Assembly: GCA_024707255.1 (NCBI GenBank)
Contig: JANQAC010000002.1
Span: 986,001 to 1,050,000, forward strand
DNA from: Asticcacaulis sp.
GTDB lineage: Bacteria > Pseudomonadota > Alphaproteobacteria > Caulobacterales > Caulobacteraceae
Length of the DNA stretch: 64,000 bases
Direction of reading: 5' to 3'
Each line of letters opens with the position of its first letter. Position 1 is the stretch's first letter. Below, piece after piece: positions 35,730 through 45,398 of this stretch. The notes beneath the pieces were generated by a model. The model did not search any database and had not been told where the DNA came from. It saw only the letters and a list, made by a program, of their open reading frames with translations. The translations under genes and the position numbers were made by a program.

Positions 35730-36890
35730 TTACTTTTCGGCGGCCGCGCCCATAAAGGCCGGCTTGACCGGCGCATCGGGTTGCACCTTTTGCAGGCCCT
35801 CGACAATGACGCGTTCACCTGGCTGGAGACCGCCGGTCACGAGCCATTTGTCGCCGACCGTCTGCGCCACTTGGATGGGGCGAATGGCGGCCTTGTTGTC
35901 CTTCGTCACCACCATGACCATGGCATTGCCCTTGGGGTCGCGGGTCACGGCCGGCTGCGGCACCAGTATGCCGTTATTGACCACGCCGGAGACGATGCGT
36001 GCCTTGGCGAACATGCCCGGCAGCAGGGTGCGGTTCGGATTGGGGAACAGGGCGCGCAGGGTTACTGTGCCGGTGGCTTCGTCAACCGAAACCCCGGAAA
36101 ACTGCAACTTGCCTTTCAACGGGTAAACCGTGCCATCCTGGAGAATCAGTTCGACATCGGCCGTATTGGCCTCGCCGACCGTACCCGAAGCGGCGGCGCG
36201 CTGCAGCGCCATCAGGTCGTTCACCGATTGATTGATGTCGAGATAGATCTGGTCGATATTCTGTATCTTCGCCAGTTCCGTCGCCTGCGAGGCAGTGACC
36301 AGAGCGCCGGGCGTAACCGATGACTTGCTGATAACGCCGGAAATCGGCGCAATCACCTTGGTATATTGCAGATTGATTCCGGCTGTTTGCAGGGCAGCAT
36401 GGGCCGAGGCGACGGAGGCATCGGCCTGGGCCAAAGCGGCCTGGGCGTCGTCATTATCCTGCCTGGATACCGCGTTGATCTTGACCAGTTCGGCGTAGCG
36501 CTCGGCCTTGAGTTTGGCCGTCGTCTGCGCGGCCCTGGCCTGCGCGACAGCCGCCTGGGCGCTGGCATATTGGGCCTGGAAGGGGGCCGGATCGATCTGG
36601 TAGAGCGATTGGCCCTGTTTGACGTAACCGCCTTCGGTGAACAGACGCGACTTGATGATACCGCCGACCTGCGGGCGCACTTCCGAGTCCAGATAGGCCG
36701 AGGTACGGCCCGACAGTTCTGCGGTCATGCTGACCGGGCCGGACGTGACCACGACGACGCCGACATCGGTAGCGCCGCCCATGGGCATGGCCGCAGGCTT
36801 CTTGCCGCAGGCCGTTATGCCAAGACTGATCGCCAGCAGGACCGCCACGGGAACAGCGCTGTTTTTCAGAAAGGAAAGGGGCGGTTTCAT
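35730..36890 (-). CDS. RND efflux periplasmic adaptor (AcrA/MexA family)
   Basis: A lipoprotein-type signal (LGITACGKK, lipobox Cys near residue 28) is followed by a lipoyl/hairpin region (SAYLDSEVRPQVGGIIKSRLF, SLYQIDPAPFQAQYASAQAA) and barrel domain (IAPISGVISKSSVTPGALV). The membrane-proximal domain ends with KVQPDAPVKPAFMG. It is the fusion protein linking the RND pump to the outer-membrane channel. It is the first gene of the operon and faces the divergent tetR with about 230 bases of shared control DNA. Confidence 0.92.
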   Translation of the reverse strand: MKPPLSFLKNSAVPVAVLLAISLGITACGKKPAAMPMGGATDVGVVVVTSGPVSMTAELSGRTSAYLDSEVRPQVGGIIKSRLFTEGGYVKQGQSLYQIDPAPFQAQYASAQAAVAQARAAQTTAKLKAERYAELVKINAVSRQDNDDAQAALAQADASVASAHAALQTAGINLQYTKVIAPISGVISKSSVTPGALVTASQATELAKIQNIDQIYLDINQSVNDLMALQRAAASGTVGEANTADVELILQDGTVYPLKGKLQFSGVSVDEATGTVTLRALFPNPNRTLLPGMFAKARIVSGVVNNGILVPQPAVTRDPKGNAMVMVVTKDNKAAIRPIQVAQTVGDKWLVTGGLQPGERVIVEGLQKVQPDAPVKPAFMGAAAEK

Positions 36891-37000
36891 GCGGAAAGTC
36901 TCCGGATCTGGCGGGCTTTAGAGGGCGGTGCAGCAGGTACGCGGAACTATTTTGCATTGCGGACTGACAAATAAGCGTCAGCATAACTGCATTTAAAGTG

Positions 37001-37020
37001 AGAGTGAACGATCATTCTCA
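37001..37020. promoter_or_regulatory. Putative TetR-family operator in the efflux/regulator intergenic region
   Basis: GTGAACGATCATTCTC is a near-palindrome (GAACGATCATTC against its own complement has two mismatches). It lies midway between divergent efflux and tetR genes, where such repressors bind. No binding is shown; a search for the same site elsewhere in the genome would test it. Confidence 0.45.
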
Positions 37021-37117
37021 TTTTTCTGGCAGTAAGCAGCTTTTGGGTGTATGTCAATCGGATCGCTACATTAAAAAACATTTAGAACCCTGTGGCGGCA
37101 AGGAATTTGCGTAACGA

Positions 37118-37747
37118 ATGAGTAACCCTGTTACAGAGAACGGTGCGATGCCAAAGCCCCGCCTGAGCCGCGAGGAACGTCAGCAGCACATATTGAATGC
37201 GGCCCTGCGCTGTGTCCGGCGTTCGGGTTTCCATGGCGCCAGCATGTCAGATATTGCTGCGGAAGCGAAGATGAGCGTCGGCGTCATCTATCGTTACTTC
37301 GCCAACAAGGAGGCGATCGTGGAAGCCATTGTCGCCAATGATCTGGCGGAAATGCGCGCCATGTTCGCCGAGTGGGAAAGCGTTCCGGACGACGCATTGC
37401 TCGATACCCTGCTGGATACACTGGAGCGGGCGATTGAGCATAAATATACACTGGATAATGCCGGCCTGGCGCTGGAAGTCCTGGCGGAAGCGGCGCGTAA
37501 TCCGCGCGTGGCGGCCATTGTCGAAAAGGCGGATGCGCAGGAGCGCGACCTGGGGCGCAGTCTGAGCCGCCGGATTTCACCCGGCCGAAATCAGGCGCAG
37601 CTTGATGCGCGCGGCGAAATTATCAGCATGATCTTCGACGGCATGATGATACGGGCGATCTCGAATCCGCGGACCGACCGCCAGGCCTTGCTTGCGGCTC
37701 TGCGCCAGGTCATGACCGTGCTTTTCACCTTGCCGGATCATGCCTAA
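37118..37747 (+). CDS. TetR-family transcriptional repressor of the efflux operon
   Basis: The N-terminal helix-turn-helix is typical (LNAALRCVRRSGFHGASMSD, IAAEAKMSVGVIYRYFANKE, about residues 30-70). The rest is a helical ligand domain of normal size (total about 209 residues). It is divergent from the AcrA gene, so it probably represses that operon and itself, as TipR-type regulators of acrAB-nodT do in Caulobacter. AAGGAA lies about 12 bases before ATG 37118; an internal ATG at 37148 is also possible. The ligand is unknown. Confidence 0.85.
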   Translation: MSNPVTENGAMPKPRLSREERQQHILNAALRCVRRSGFHGASMSDIAAEAKMSVGVIYRYFANKEAIVEAIVANDLAEMRAMFAEWESVPDDALLDTLLDTLERAIEHKYTLDNAGLALEVLAEAARNPRVAAIVEKADAQERDLGRSLSRRISPGRNQAQLDARGEIISMIFDGMMIRAISNPRTDRQALLAALRQVMTVLFTLPDHA

Positions 37748-37758
37748 AAGTACGTCGG

Positions 37759-38726
37759 TTACAAGTGTTCGCGTAACCAGGCAGACGTATCTCTGAAGGC
37801 TTTTTCGGCAATGTCGGAAATAGAGACGGCTTCCAGAAAGCTATGTGTCGCACCTTCATAAACGACGGCGCGGGTCTCGACGCCGGCGCTGCGCAGGCGA
37901 CCGTCCAGAAGCAGGCTTTGCGTAGTCAGCACGTCGCACTGCGGCACGCACAGGTAGGCGGGCGGCAGATCATGCAGGTCCGCCAGCAGGGGTACGGCCA
38001 GCGGATTTGAGTGGTCCGGGGCGCCAGCGAGGTATTGAGACCAGAAATAAGACATTTCCTCGGCCGTCAGCATATAGTCCGGACCGCCATACTTGCGGAC
38101 ATCGTCCGCCGACAGGTCGATGCCGAAAGCGCCATAGTTGAATACAAGGGCACGCAGCCTGTTGCCGGCCCCGGCGTCGCGCAGAGAAAGGGCGGCGCTC
38201 AAGGACAGATTGGCGCCGGCGGAATCACCGCCCAGGGCCAGCCGGTCGGGATTGATATCAAGAGACACCGCGTGGTCATGGACATGACGAACGACAGCGA
38301 CGACCTGTTCAAGCGCCACAGGGAAGCGCGCTTCGGGCGACAAGGCATAATCGACGCCAATGACGCAAATCCCCGCGCGTGCCGCGTATTCGCGCATAAT
38401 GCGGTCATGTGTATCGAGGCTGAACATCACCCAGCCTCCGCCATGGACATACATCATGGCGGGCTTATTCGCGGTGCTGTCCGGGTTATAGATGCGGATG
38501 CGAACGTCACCGTGCGGGGTCGAGACGCTGTGCTCAACTGTGGAAAACATGACCGGACCGCCGGTAACCCAGGGGCGCGCACCTTTTCAGCCACCAGGCG
38601 GGCATTGACGGGATTTTTTGCCAGGCCGGCGCCATGCGTAGCATAGGCTTCACCGGTGATCCGGATAAAATCACGCACGCCGGGATCGAGGTTCGGGCCG
38701 GCCTGGGTTGAAGTCGTATTGAGCAC
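37759..38726 (-). CDS. Alpha/beta hydrolase, HSL-like esterase (frame break near 38572)
   Basis: The second part holds all catalytic motifs: YVHGGGWVMFS (HGGG oxyanion hole), ALGGDSAGANLSL (GDSAG nucleophile elbow, Ser about residue 152 of the repaired protein) and a C-terminal GATHSF histidine. The first part (MLNTTSTQAGPNLDPGVRDF... EKVRAP) is the usual cap segment. One extra C near 38572 (C4 to C5) joins them as APWVTGGPVMFSTVEHS. The start is probably GTG 38726, behind AGGA. The family hydrolyses acyl esters. It lies at the end of the amidohydrolase gene block on the same strand, with about 100 bases before it. Confidence 0.78.
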
Positions 38727-38829
38727 AATTGAATCCTGTAACGCGAGTTCAATGACTTTTAGCGGCGCGCGGCCAGGCCGGACTACGATGTGCGGATCAA
38801 TAAATGTTCCGAACGGGCCAAACGACGGC

Positions 38830-39285
38830 TTACCGGCTGGCGGTCGCCAGATAGTCGGCGGCGGTCGTCGGGCCTTTTGCGGCCGTGTCGGTGTGTTCGG
38901 CGATATATTTGCGGATCTCGAAGAAGAAGTTCGATCCTGACGGTAGGCCGACCTTGTCCCAGGCGGCATCAAGTGCCGCGGCTTTTTCCGGCGGGGTGTG
39001 GGCCGGCTGGATGATCATGAAGTCCCAGTCGGCCCCGTCGCTGTGGACGTAGAGCTGGCGGGGCGGCAGGCCGGCGAGTGTGTTGGCCTCGTCGCACTTG
39101 GCGATGAATTCGAGGAAGGCCTGATGCTGGCCCGGCGCGATGCGATAGATTTCGACCTGTGTAAGGGGCACCGCCGCGGGGGCAGGGGCGGGATCAACAA
39201 CGGTGGCGGCGGGCGTTTTGGGTTTGGCGAAGGCAGGCGTGACGACCGTCAGCAGACCGGCGGCGATAAGGATGGACTTGATCAT
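38830..39285 (-). CDS. Small secreted protein of unknown function
   Basis: Signal peptide at residues 1-20 (LLTVVTPAFA-KP), a Pro/Ala-rich spacer, then a compact domain of about 110 residues (LTQVEIYRIAPGQHQAFLEF, YVHSDGADWDFMIIQPAH). That pattern suggests a dimeric alpha/beta-barrel (NIPSNAP- or ABM-like) fold, but I do not recognise the family firmly. The ATG overlaps the stop of the upstream amidohydrolase gene (TAATG), so it is translated with it. A periplasmic accessory role is inferred only from position. Confidence 0.65.
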   Translation of the reverse strand: MIKSILIAAGLLTVVTPAFAKPKTPAATVVDPAPAPAAVPLTQVEIYRIAPGQHQAFLEFIAKCDEANTLAGLPPRQLYVHSDGADWDFMIIQPAHTPPEKAAALDAAWDKVGLPSGSNFFFEIRKYIAEHTDTAAKGPTTAADYLATASR

Positions 39286-42200
39286 TATTTCGCTCCAGTG
39301 GCGGGATATTCATCGGCGAACCACGGCGTGACGGCGGGCACCACATCCGGCCAGACCTGGCTGAGATCATTGGCCTGATAGAGACGGCCGTTTTTCATAA
39401 CTTGGGAAATCTTCCAGGCATTGGTGATGTCGGTGCGCGGGTCGGCATCGAGGATGAGCAGGTCGGCGAACTTGCCGGGCGTCAGGCTGCCGATCTCGCC
39501 GAGGCGACCGATGGTTTCGGCGGAACCGAGCGTGCCGGCGTGCAAAGCCTCTTCCGGCGTCATGCCGCCCATGACATGGGCTTCCAGTTCCCAGTGGAAG
39601 CCGAGGCCCGGCGTATTACCATGGGCGCCGATGCCGACGAGGCCGCCGGCGCGCTGGATATCCGCCGCGCCCTTGGCGACGGTCGGGAAGGCGTATTCCG
39701 ACAAGGGGAGCCACTGGTCGAGGCGCGTGGTCATCTGCGCCAGGGCGAAATGCGGTGTGTAATAGCGGTACTTTTCGCTCGAAGACGGATTGTCACGGGC
39801 GATGAAATAATCCTGACCGGTGGCGCCGCCATTGGTGATCTGAAGCGTGGTCGTATAGCTCGTATGGCTCTGCGCCAGAAGCTGGATGACGTCCTTGTAG
39901 ATCGGCAGGGCGACGAGTGCGTGTTCGTTGCCGGAATAGCCGTCCATAATCTGGCTGAGATCCAGCTTGAGCGACAGGGCGCCTTCAGTGGTCGGTTGCA
40001 GCTTTTCGTCGAGGGCGGCCATCTGCACCCATTCGCGCACCTTGCGCGAGCCGACGCGGTAGGACTTGATATTGCTCAGGCCATAATCGGCATGGAAACG
40101 ACTGAGAACCTTCTTGGTTTCTTCCAGTGACGAGAAGCGATTGAAGCTGAACAGCGCCATGCCGGTGGAAGGCAGGCGCGGACCGGTCATCAGGCCGGCA
40201 TCGAGCATGTCCTTGTAGACGATCTCGTCGATGGTCAGGGTCGAGGGATCGAAGCTGGTGGTCACGCCATAGGCCAGGCGTTCGCGCAAGGCCCAGTCCT
40301 CGCTATCGAGCACGTCACGGCGCACCGTGCCGATATGGTCGTGGGTATCGATGAAGCCCGGCATGATGGTCTTGCCGGTGACGTCACGGATCGTGGCATC
40401 AGCGGGCACATCGAAGCTGCCCAGCGGACCGATCTCGGCGATGCGATTGCCATCGATCAGGATGTCGGCATTGGCGATGGCCGGCGCATCCATGGGCAGG
40501 GCGGTGGCGCCGCGCAGGAGCAGCAGACCCTTCGGTTCATCGCGCGGGACGACGACATCGGCGTGGAAACGGGCGGGCTTGCCGGGATCGGGCATCCAGT
40601 TCGGCTTGTCGTCGAAGGTGATGCTGTCGAGCGCGCGCGTATAGAAGGTCGAGCCCAGGGCATAGGTCAGGGTCTTGCCATCGGCCGACCATTCCATGAA
40701 GTCGGCGCCGACATCGGTGATGCGACGGTGCTTCACCTTCGGATCGGACAGGTCGACCTGTTTCACATCGGCCGCCGGGCGTTCGATGACGTGCAACTGC
40801 TGGCCGATGATGGCGGCGATCCACTTGCCATCGGGTGCAAGACGCAGGGAATCCACCGGCACCGGGCCATCCTGGAAATACCAGCCAGGGCCATTGACTG
40901 ACACAATATCGGTGACCGCGCCGGTTTTCAGGTCGATGCGCGACAGGCCGGCGCTGGTTTGCAGGTAGGCTGCGTCCGGCTCATTGGTGAAGGTCGGGCG
41001 CTGACCCATATAGGTGGTGACGATATCGCGCGCAGGATCGCCATTGACCGGCAGGCTGACGAGGGTGGCTTCGCGCGTGGCGCCATATTCCATGTAGAGG
41101 CGCAGGCGGTCGCGTTGGGCGGAGCGTTCGGCCAGTACCTGCGTACCGTCCGGCGTGAAGACCGGGTAGGTGTAGTAGTCCGAACGCGGGCTGATCTTTT
41201 TAGGCGCACCGCCATCAAGCACCACGGTCCAGACATCGCCGGCCTGGCGTGCCGACCAGGTGACATAGGTCAGCGACTTGCCGTCCGGCGACCAGGACGG
41301 TTGCCAGCCATCGGCGATCAGGCGTGGTTTGGTGTCGGCGGCGAGCGCCATGACATAGACCTTGCCGAGTGCCGAGAAGGCCAGTTGCGAGCCATCAGGC
41401 GACATCTGCGGCGTCTGGATGATGTGGGCGTGGACTGGGCCGGTGTCCTCGGTGATTGTTTGCCGGCTGAGCGCGCCCAACGCTAGCCGCACATGGGCGG
41501 TGAAGGGGATAGGCGTCGCCTGGCGATCCAGGGAAATGCGTTGGAACTTGCCGCCGACCGTGATCAGGATCGACCGGCTGTCGGGCGCGAAGCTATAGCG
41601 TGGCAGCAGGTCCAGCCAGCTATTGGCCTGGAGCTGGTCGTGCGTAACCGGGAAGGCCAGCCACCTGTCCTCGCCGGTTTGCAGGTTGTGCAGGCGCAGG
41701 CCGGTCTGGTTGTCGAAACGGGTGGCGTAGGCGAGGTAGCGGCCATCCGGCGAGACGGCCGGGCGGAAATAGGCGCCGGGATTGCGACTGTGTCCGGAGC
41801 CGGAGGGTTCAGCGATCAGGGTGGTTTCGCTGCCGGTGGCGAGATCGCGTTTGATGATGGTCCATTCGTCGCGCGCATCGGGATCGACCGGGCCGACATG
41901 GCGCGCCATGTAGAGTGACTTGCCGTCCGGTGACGGCGTGGCGCCCAGTGTACTCAGCCAGGTGTCGCGGCCCTGATCGGCGGTGGCCTTGGAGGGCACG
42001 ATCAGGGTTTCCGTGCCATCCAGGCCATATTGCCAAAGCTCGTAGGCGTTATAGCTGGGGCGATAGCGGCTGAGGTAGACGGTCTGGCCGTCCGGCGCCC
42101 ATTCGGGCGACACCAGTACTGTATCGTCATCACCGAAGCTGACCTGGTGGGCGCCCGTGCCATCGGCCTTCATGACCCAGAGATTGTCCGCCCCGGAGGC

Positions 42201-42590
42201 ATCGCTGATAAAGGCGACCTGTTTGCCATCGGGCGAAAAGACCGGTTGCGACTCGAATGGCAAACCGGTGCGCAGGGGCTTGGCCGCGCCGCCTTTCGTA
42301 TCCAGGGCGTAGATATCGCCCAGCATGTCGAAGACCATCATTTTGCCGTCGGGCGAAACGCCCAGCGACATCCAGGTGCCTTCATCGGTGTCGAAGCTGA
42401 TCTTGCGCGTCGGCTTCAGTGGCAGGACCTGGCCCTTCGCCTGACGGGGGCGGACATTATCAACCGCGCCGGCGCCATCCTTGATCCAGCCGACAGCATT
42501 GCCGAAAGGCACGGGCAGGTCGTCATCATGGGCGTGAACGGCGGTGGCGGCGAACAAAGCCACAAGCGCGAAGAGGGGTAGGGTTTTCAT
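39285..42590 (-). CDS. TolB-like beta-propeller fused to amidohydrolase
   Basis: About 1,100 residues, with a signal peptide (LFALVALFAATAVHA). Residues 60-680 contain WD40/TolB-type repeats (SPDGKQVAF, SPDGRYLAY, FSPDGKQ; at least nine SPDG units). The last 400 residues form an amidohydrolase domain with GKTIMPGFIDTHDHIGT (HxH metal site), LVGIGAHGNTPGLGFHWE and TLGSAETIGRLGEIGSLTPG. Secreted peptidase or hydrolase relatives with this layout degrade peptide-like molecules. The ATG overlaps the stop of the preceding amidohydrolase gene (ATGA). ATG 42590 is chosen for its signal peptide; the frame continues to 42695. Confidence 0.85.
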   Translation of the reverse strand: MKTLPLFALVALFAATAVHAHDDDLPVPFGNAVGWIKDGAGAVDNVRPRQAKGQVLPLKPTRKISFDTDEGTWMSLGVSPDGKMMVFDMLGDIYALDTKGGAAKPLRTGLPFESQPVFSPDGKQVAFISDASGADNLWVMKADGTGAHQVSFGDDDTVLVSPEWAPDGQTVYLSRYRPSYNAYELWQYGLDGTETLIVPSKATADQGRDTWLSTLGATPSPDGKSLYMARHVGPVDPDARDEWTIIKRDLATGSETTLIAEPSGSGHSRNPGAYFRPAVSPDGRYLAYATRFDNQTGLRLHNLQTGEDRWLAFPVTHDQLQANSWLDLLPRYSFAPDSRSILITVGGKFQRISLDRQATPIPFTAHVRLALGALSRQTITEDTGPVHAHIIQTPQMSPDGSQLAFSALGKVYVMALAADTKPRLIADGWQPSWSPDGKSLTYVTWSARQAGDVWTVVLDGGAPKKISPRSDYYTYPVFTPDGTQVLAERSAQRDRLRLYMEYGATREATLVSLPVNGDPARDIVTTYMGQRPTFTNEPDAAYLQTSAGLSRIDLKTGAVTDIVSVNGPGWYFQDGPVPVDSLRLAPDGKWIAAIIGQQLHVIERPAADVKQVDLSDPKVKHRRITDVGADFMEWSADGKTLTYALGSTFYTRALDSITFDDKPNWMPDPGKPARFHADVVVPRDEPKGLLLLRGATALPMDAPAIANADILIDGNRIAEIGPLGSFDVPADATIRDVTGKTIMPGFIDTHDHIGTVRRDVLDSEDWALRERLAYGVTTSFDPSTLTIDEIVYKDMLDAGLMTGPRLPSTGMALFSFNRFSSLEETKKVLSRFHADYGLSNIKSYRVGSRKVREWVQMAALDEKLQPTTEGALSLKLDLSQIMDGYSGNEHALVALPIYKDVIQLLAQSHTSYTTTLQITNGGATGQDYFIARDNPSSSEKYRYYTPHFALAQMTTRLDQWLPLSEYAFPTVAKGAADIQRAGGLVGIGAHGNTPGLGFHWELEAHVMGGMTPEEALHAGTLGSAETIGRLGEIGSLTPGKFADLLILDADPRTDITNAWKISQVMKNGRLYQANDLSQVWPDVVPAVTPWFADEYPATGAK

Positions 42591-43846
42591 TTCTGATAGA
42601 CCGGGGGCAGGGCAGAAGGTTTGGCGTAGCGGTCGCGCAGCAAGGTCTGGCGGGTTTCGAGCGAGGCTTCGTGGCCCAGGACGAAGACCTTCCATGGGTA
42701 GGTGCCAGGCTCCAGCGGATCGCCATCCCAGATGACCAGGTCGGCCTCCTGGTCCTTCGCCAGGGTGCCATAATGGTCATTGAGGCCAAAGATAGCGGCG
42801 GGGTTGCGCGTCATGGCCGCCAGTGCATCCTCGTAGGGCAGACCATTGGCGACGGCCAGGCCAGCCACTTCGCGCATGGCTTCACCGGCATCGTAGGAGA
42901 GATAGATGGTGTTGCCAGAGGCGTAGAATGCCATTTGTACGCCGGCCTTGCCGAGGATGGCGGCGTTATCCAGCCGCGCGCCGATCTGGTCGAAGCTGAT
43001 CGGCAGGTTATCCATCGGATCGAGGATGACCGGGATTCTGGCGGCGGCCAAGGCGTCGGCGCAGCGCCAGGCTTCGTCAGCGCCCATGACGGCGACGCGC
43101 AGTTTGAAGTCCTTTGCCAAAGCAATTGTCTGACGAATATCGGATTCGCGCTGGGTGACAATGACCAGCAACTGGCCTTTTAACACCTTTTGCAGGGCCT
43201 CGGCGTCGAGACGGCTGATCGGCTGATCGGGCTGGCCCGGCTTATAACGCCCGGCCTCGATCAGGGCATTGCGCAGGAGTTGCCACTGGGCGCTGCGCGA
43301 ACCGCCGGCGGCGGAAAGCGTAGCGCTGCCGATCTGCACGTACATAGCGGCCTGGGGCCGTTCGAGAATGTCGCCAGTCTCTGTCAGGTGGATAGTGGCG
43401 GCCTGGCCCATGAAGGGCGCGGTGCCGGCGGCGGCCGGATAGGAGACCGCGCGGGTCAGGCCATCGGCGCGCGCCACGGGCAGCAGCACGCTGTTCGCGT
43501 TGAGCGCGTACTGGATGTCGAACGAGGCCCCCAATGTGGTGTTGCTGCTCGATTTGTCATTGGTCTCGTCGGCCGAACCCGTCTCGACCAGTCCAAGCTG
43601 GGTGGCGGCGTTCATCAGGCCGGGCGTAACCATCCGGCCGCCGGCGTCGATTACGGTGGCGCCAGCGGGCACGGCGCCGGAAGGGGTGACCGAGACGATC
43701 CTGCCGTCATGGACCAATACGGTGGCATCAGAAATCTTGCCGGCGCCGGACATCGTCCAAGCTTCGGCGTGGGTGATGGCCAGATCCTGCGCAAAGGCAG
43801 GGGCCGGCAGAAGGACGGCAAGCGAGAGAAGCGTGACGCGGATCAT
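42587..43846 (-). CDS. Amidohydrolase-family protein lacking the HxH metal motif
   Basis: Signal peptide (VLLPAPAFAQ) and an amidohydrolase-like composite domain (ITHAEAWTMSGAGKIS, GRMVTPGLMN..., IWDGDPLEPG and AIFGLNDHYGTLAKDQEADL at the C-terminus). Where active members have HTH after PGLID, this one has NAATQLGL. No distal His/Asp ligand set is evident, so it is probably not a metallo-hydrolase and may act as a partner of the flanking active-looking amidohydrolases. The gene overlaps both by 4 bases, so the three are made together. Confidence 0.82.
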   Translation of the reverse strand: MIRVTLLSLAVLLPAPAFAQDLAITHAEAWTMSGAGKISDATVLVHDGRIVSVTPSGAVPAGATVIDAGGRMVTPGLMNAATQLGLVETGSADETNDKSSSNTTLGASFDIQYALNANSVLLPVARADGLTRAVSYPAAAGTAPFMGQAATIHLTETGDILERPQAAMYVQIGSATLSAAGGSRSAQWQLLRNALIEAGRYKPGQPDQPISRLDAEALQKVLKGQLLVIVTQRESDIRQTIALAKDFKLRVAVMGADEAWRCADALAAARIPVILDPMDNLPISFDQIGARLDNAAILGKAGVQMAFYASGNTIYLSYDAGEAMREVAGLAVANGLPYEDALAAMTRNPAAIFGLNDHYGTLAKDQEADLVIWDGDPLEPGTYPWKVFVLGHEASLETRQTLLRDRYAKPSALPPVYQK

Positions 43847-45312
43847 TGAACCACTCCTGCCTTTCGGCCAAGCTGGAAATCGCTCAGGGGCTGATAGGCC
43901 GGATCCTGGCGGTCATAGGCGATGGCGCCGTCAATCATGACGGTATCCGCCTTGGTATAGATGCTGAACGGATCGCCCGACCAGATGACGATATCGGCAT
44001 TATAGCCGGGCGCGAGCGTGCCGATTTTATCTTCGAGACCCAGCACCTTGGCCGGATTGCTGGTGATCCATTTGATGATGTGTTCCGGCGGCTCCGGCAG
44101 GCCCATGTGCCGGCCGGCGGCCGCGGCCTTGGCGGCTTCGATATTCAGCCTCTGGCCGATGACCGGCGAATCCGAATGGACGGTGACGCAGGCGCCGGCG
44201 GCATCGAGAATGGCGGCATTTTCGCGGATGCCGTCATTGGCCTCCATCTTGAAGCCCCACCAGTCAGGCCAGACAATGGCGCAGGTGCCGGTTTTGGTGA
44301 ACAGGTCGGGATTCTTGTAGCCCTCGACCGTGTGGTGGAAGGCGATGATTTTGAAATCAAACTCGGTGGCCAGGGCTTGCATCTCGGCCATGTCATCGGC
44401 ACGGTAGCAATGGATATTGACCCGCAGGTCGCCGTCCAGAACAGCCGCCAGGGTATCGAGCTTCAGGTCACGCGATGGTGGCGGGCCGTGCGGATCGGCG
44501 TGATAGTGGTTCCACTGGTCACGATAGGCTTCGGCCTGGCTGAAAATATCACGAAAATTGGCCATTTCGCCTTGCCGGCTGTTTGGCTTCATACCCTTGC
44601 CGCCGTAATAGCCCTTGGCGTTCTCGCCGCACGACATCTTGAGGCCCGTTGGCGCATCGGGAAACTTCATGGCGGCGACCGAGGTGGCGGGGATCGAATG
44701 CAGCGTCACTGCCCGGCCGCCGATCTGCGGCGTGGAACCGGGCAGGATCTGGAGCGTGGTGACGCCGCCTTGCAGGGCGTAGAGGAAACTGGCATCCTGG
44801 GTATTGATGGCGTGCTCGATCCAGGTGTCGGCGGCGATCGGCGAACTCAACTCCGAGACATCGGACGAGTCGCTGTCGATCGAGGTCAGAGGCATCGAAT
44901 AGGTGCCATCGTGGCTGTGCGGATCGATCAGGCCGGGGGTCACCCAGCGGCCCCTGGCATCGATGACGCGGGCATTGCCACCGTCGAGATGCTGGCCTAC
45001 CGCGATGATCTTGCCGTCACGGCTCAGCACATCGGCATCATCGAAGCGATGACCGGCGCCATCGAGTACCGTGGCGTGGGTGATCAGCACATCCTGGCGG
45101 GGCAAGGGTTTGTAAGTGCTCGGATTGGTGCCGAGCAGGAAGGGGATGGGATGTTCCTGCGTTTTTTCAGCGGCAAAATCAGGCTTTGGCTTTTCGTCGC
45201 GTACGACAGGCGGTCGATGCGGCGCGCGGTGGGGTGTGGCGGCCCAGGTCGCGGGGCAAATGAGGGACAGAGCAATGAGGGGCAGCCAGACCCTGGAAAA
45301 TGAACCCTTCAT
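43843..45312 (-). CDS. Periplasmic amidohydrolase
   Basis: Signal peptide (ALSLICPATWAA) and a complete amidohydrolase domain: VTPGLIDPHSHDG (HxH), NIHCYRADDM (His), IIAFHHTVEG (His-His) and VHSDSPVIGQRL (catalytic Asp). The C-terminal EDKIGTLAPGYNADIVIW is typical of the isoaspartyl dipeptidase/imidazolonepropionase side of the superfamily. It probably cleaves a cyclic or peptide amide. The substrate is not readable. The gene lies downstream of the TonB receptor, though a terminator separates them. Confidence 0.85.
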   Translation of the reverse strand: MKGSFSRVWLPLIALSLICPATWAATPHRAPHRPPVVRDEKPKPDFAAEKTQEHPIPFLLGTNPSTYKPLPRQDVLITHATVLDGAGHRFDDADVLSRDGKIIAVGQHLDGGNARVIDARGRWVTPGLIDPHSHDGTYSMPLTSIDSDSSDVSELSSPIAADTWIEHAINTQDASFLYALQGGVTTLQILPGSTPQIGGRAVTLHSIPATSVAAMKFPDAPTGLKMSCGENAKGYYGGKGMKPNSRQGEMANFRDIFSQAEAYRDQWNHYHADPHGPPPSRDLKLDTLAAVLDGDLRVNIHCYRADDMAEMQALATEFDFKIIAFHHTVEGYKNPDLFTKTGTCAIVWPDWWGFKMEANDGIRENAAILDAAGACVTVHSDSPVIGQRLNIEAAKAAAAGRHMGLPEPPEHIIKWITSNPAKVLGLEDKIGTLAPGYNADIVIWSGDPFSIYTKADTVMIDGAIAYDRQDPAYQPLSDFQLGRKAGVVQ

Positions 45313-45361
45313 CGCAACAGCCCCTGTATCGTCAGTTTACGCTTATGAAATATATGGCAAA

Positions 45362-45390
45362 GGCCCGCCTCCGGATACCGGAAGCGGGCC
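45362..45390 (-). terminator. Terminator after the TonB receptor gene
   Basis: GGCCCGC, then CCGG, loop ATA, CCGG and GCGGGCC form an 11-bp stem with one bulge. On the minus strand it follows the receptor stop at 45399 and is followed by TTTGCC. It should reduce read-through into the amidohydrolase genes. Confidence 0.6.
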
Positions 45391-45398
45391 TCTCTGGA

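Noticed and set aside
43846..45303. Plus-strand open frame of 485 codons
   Set aside because: Antisense shadow of the amidohydrolase, which has a signal peptide and metal motifs.
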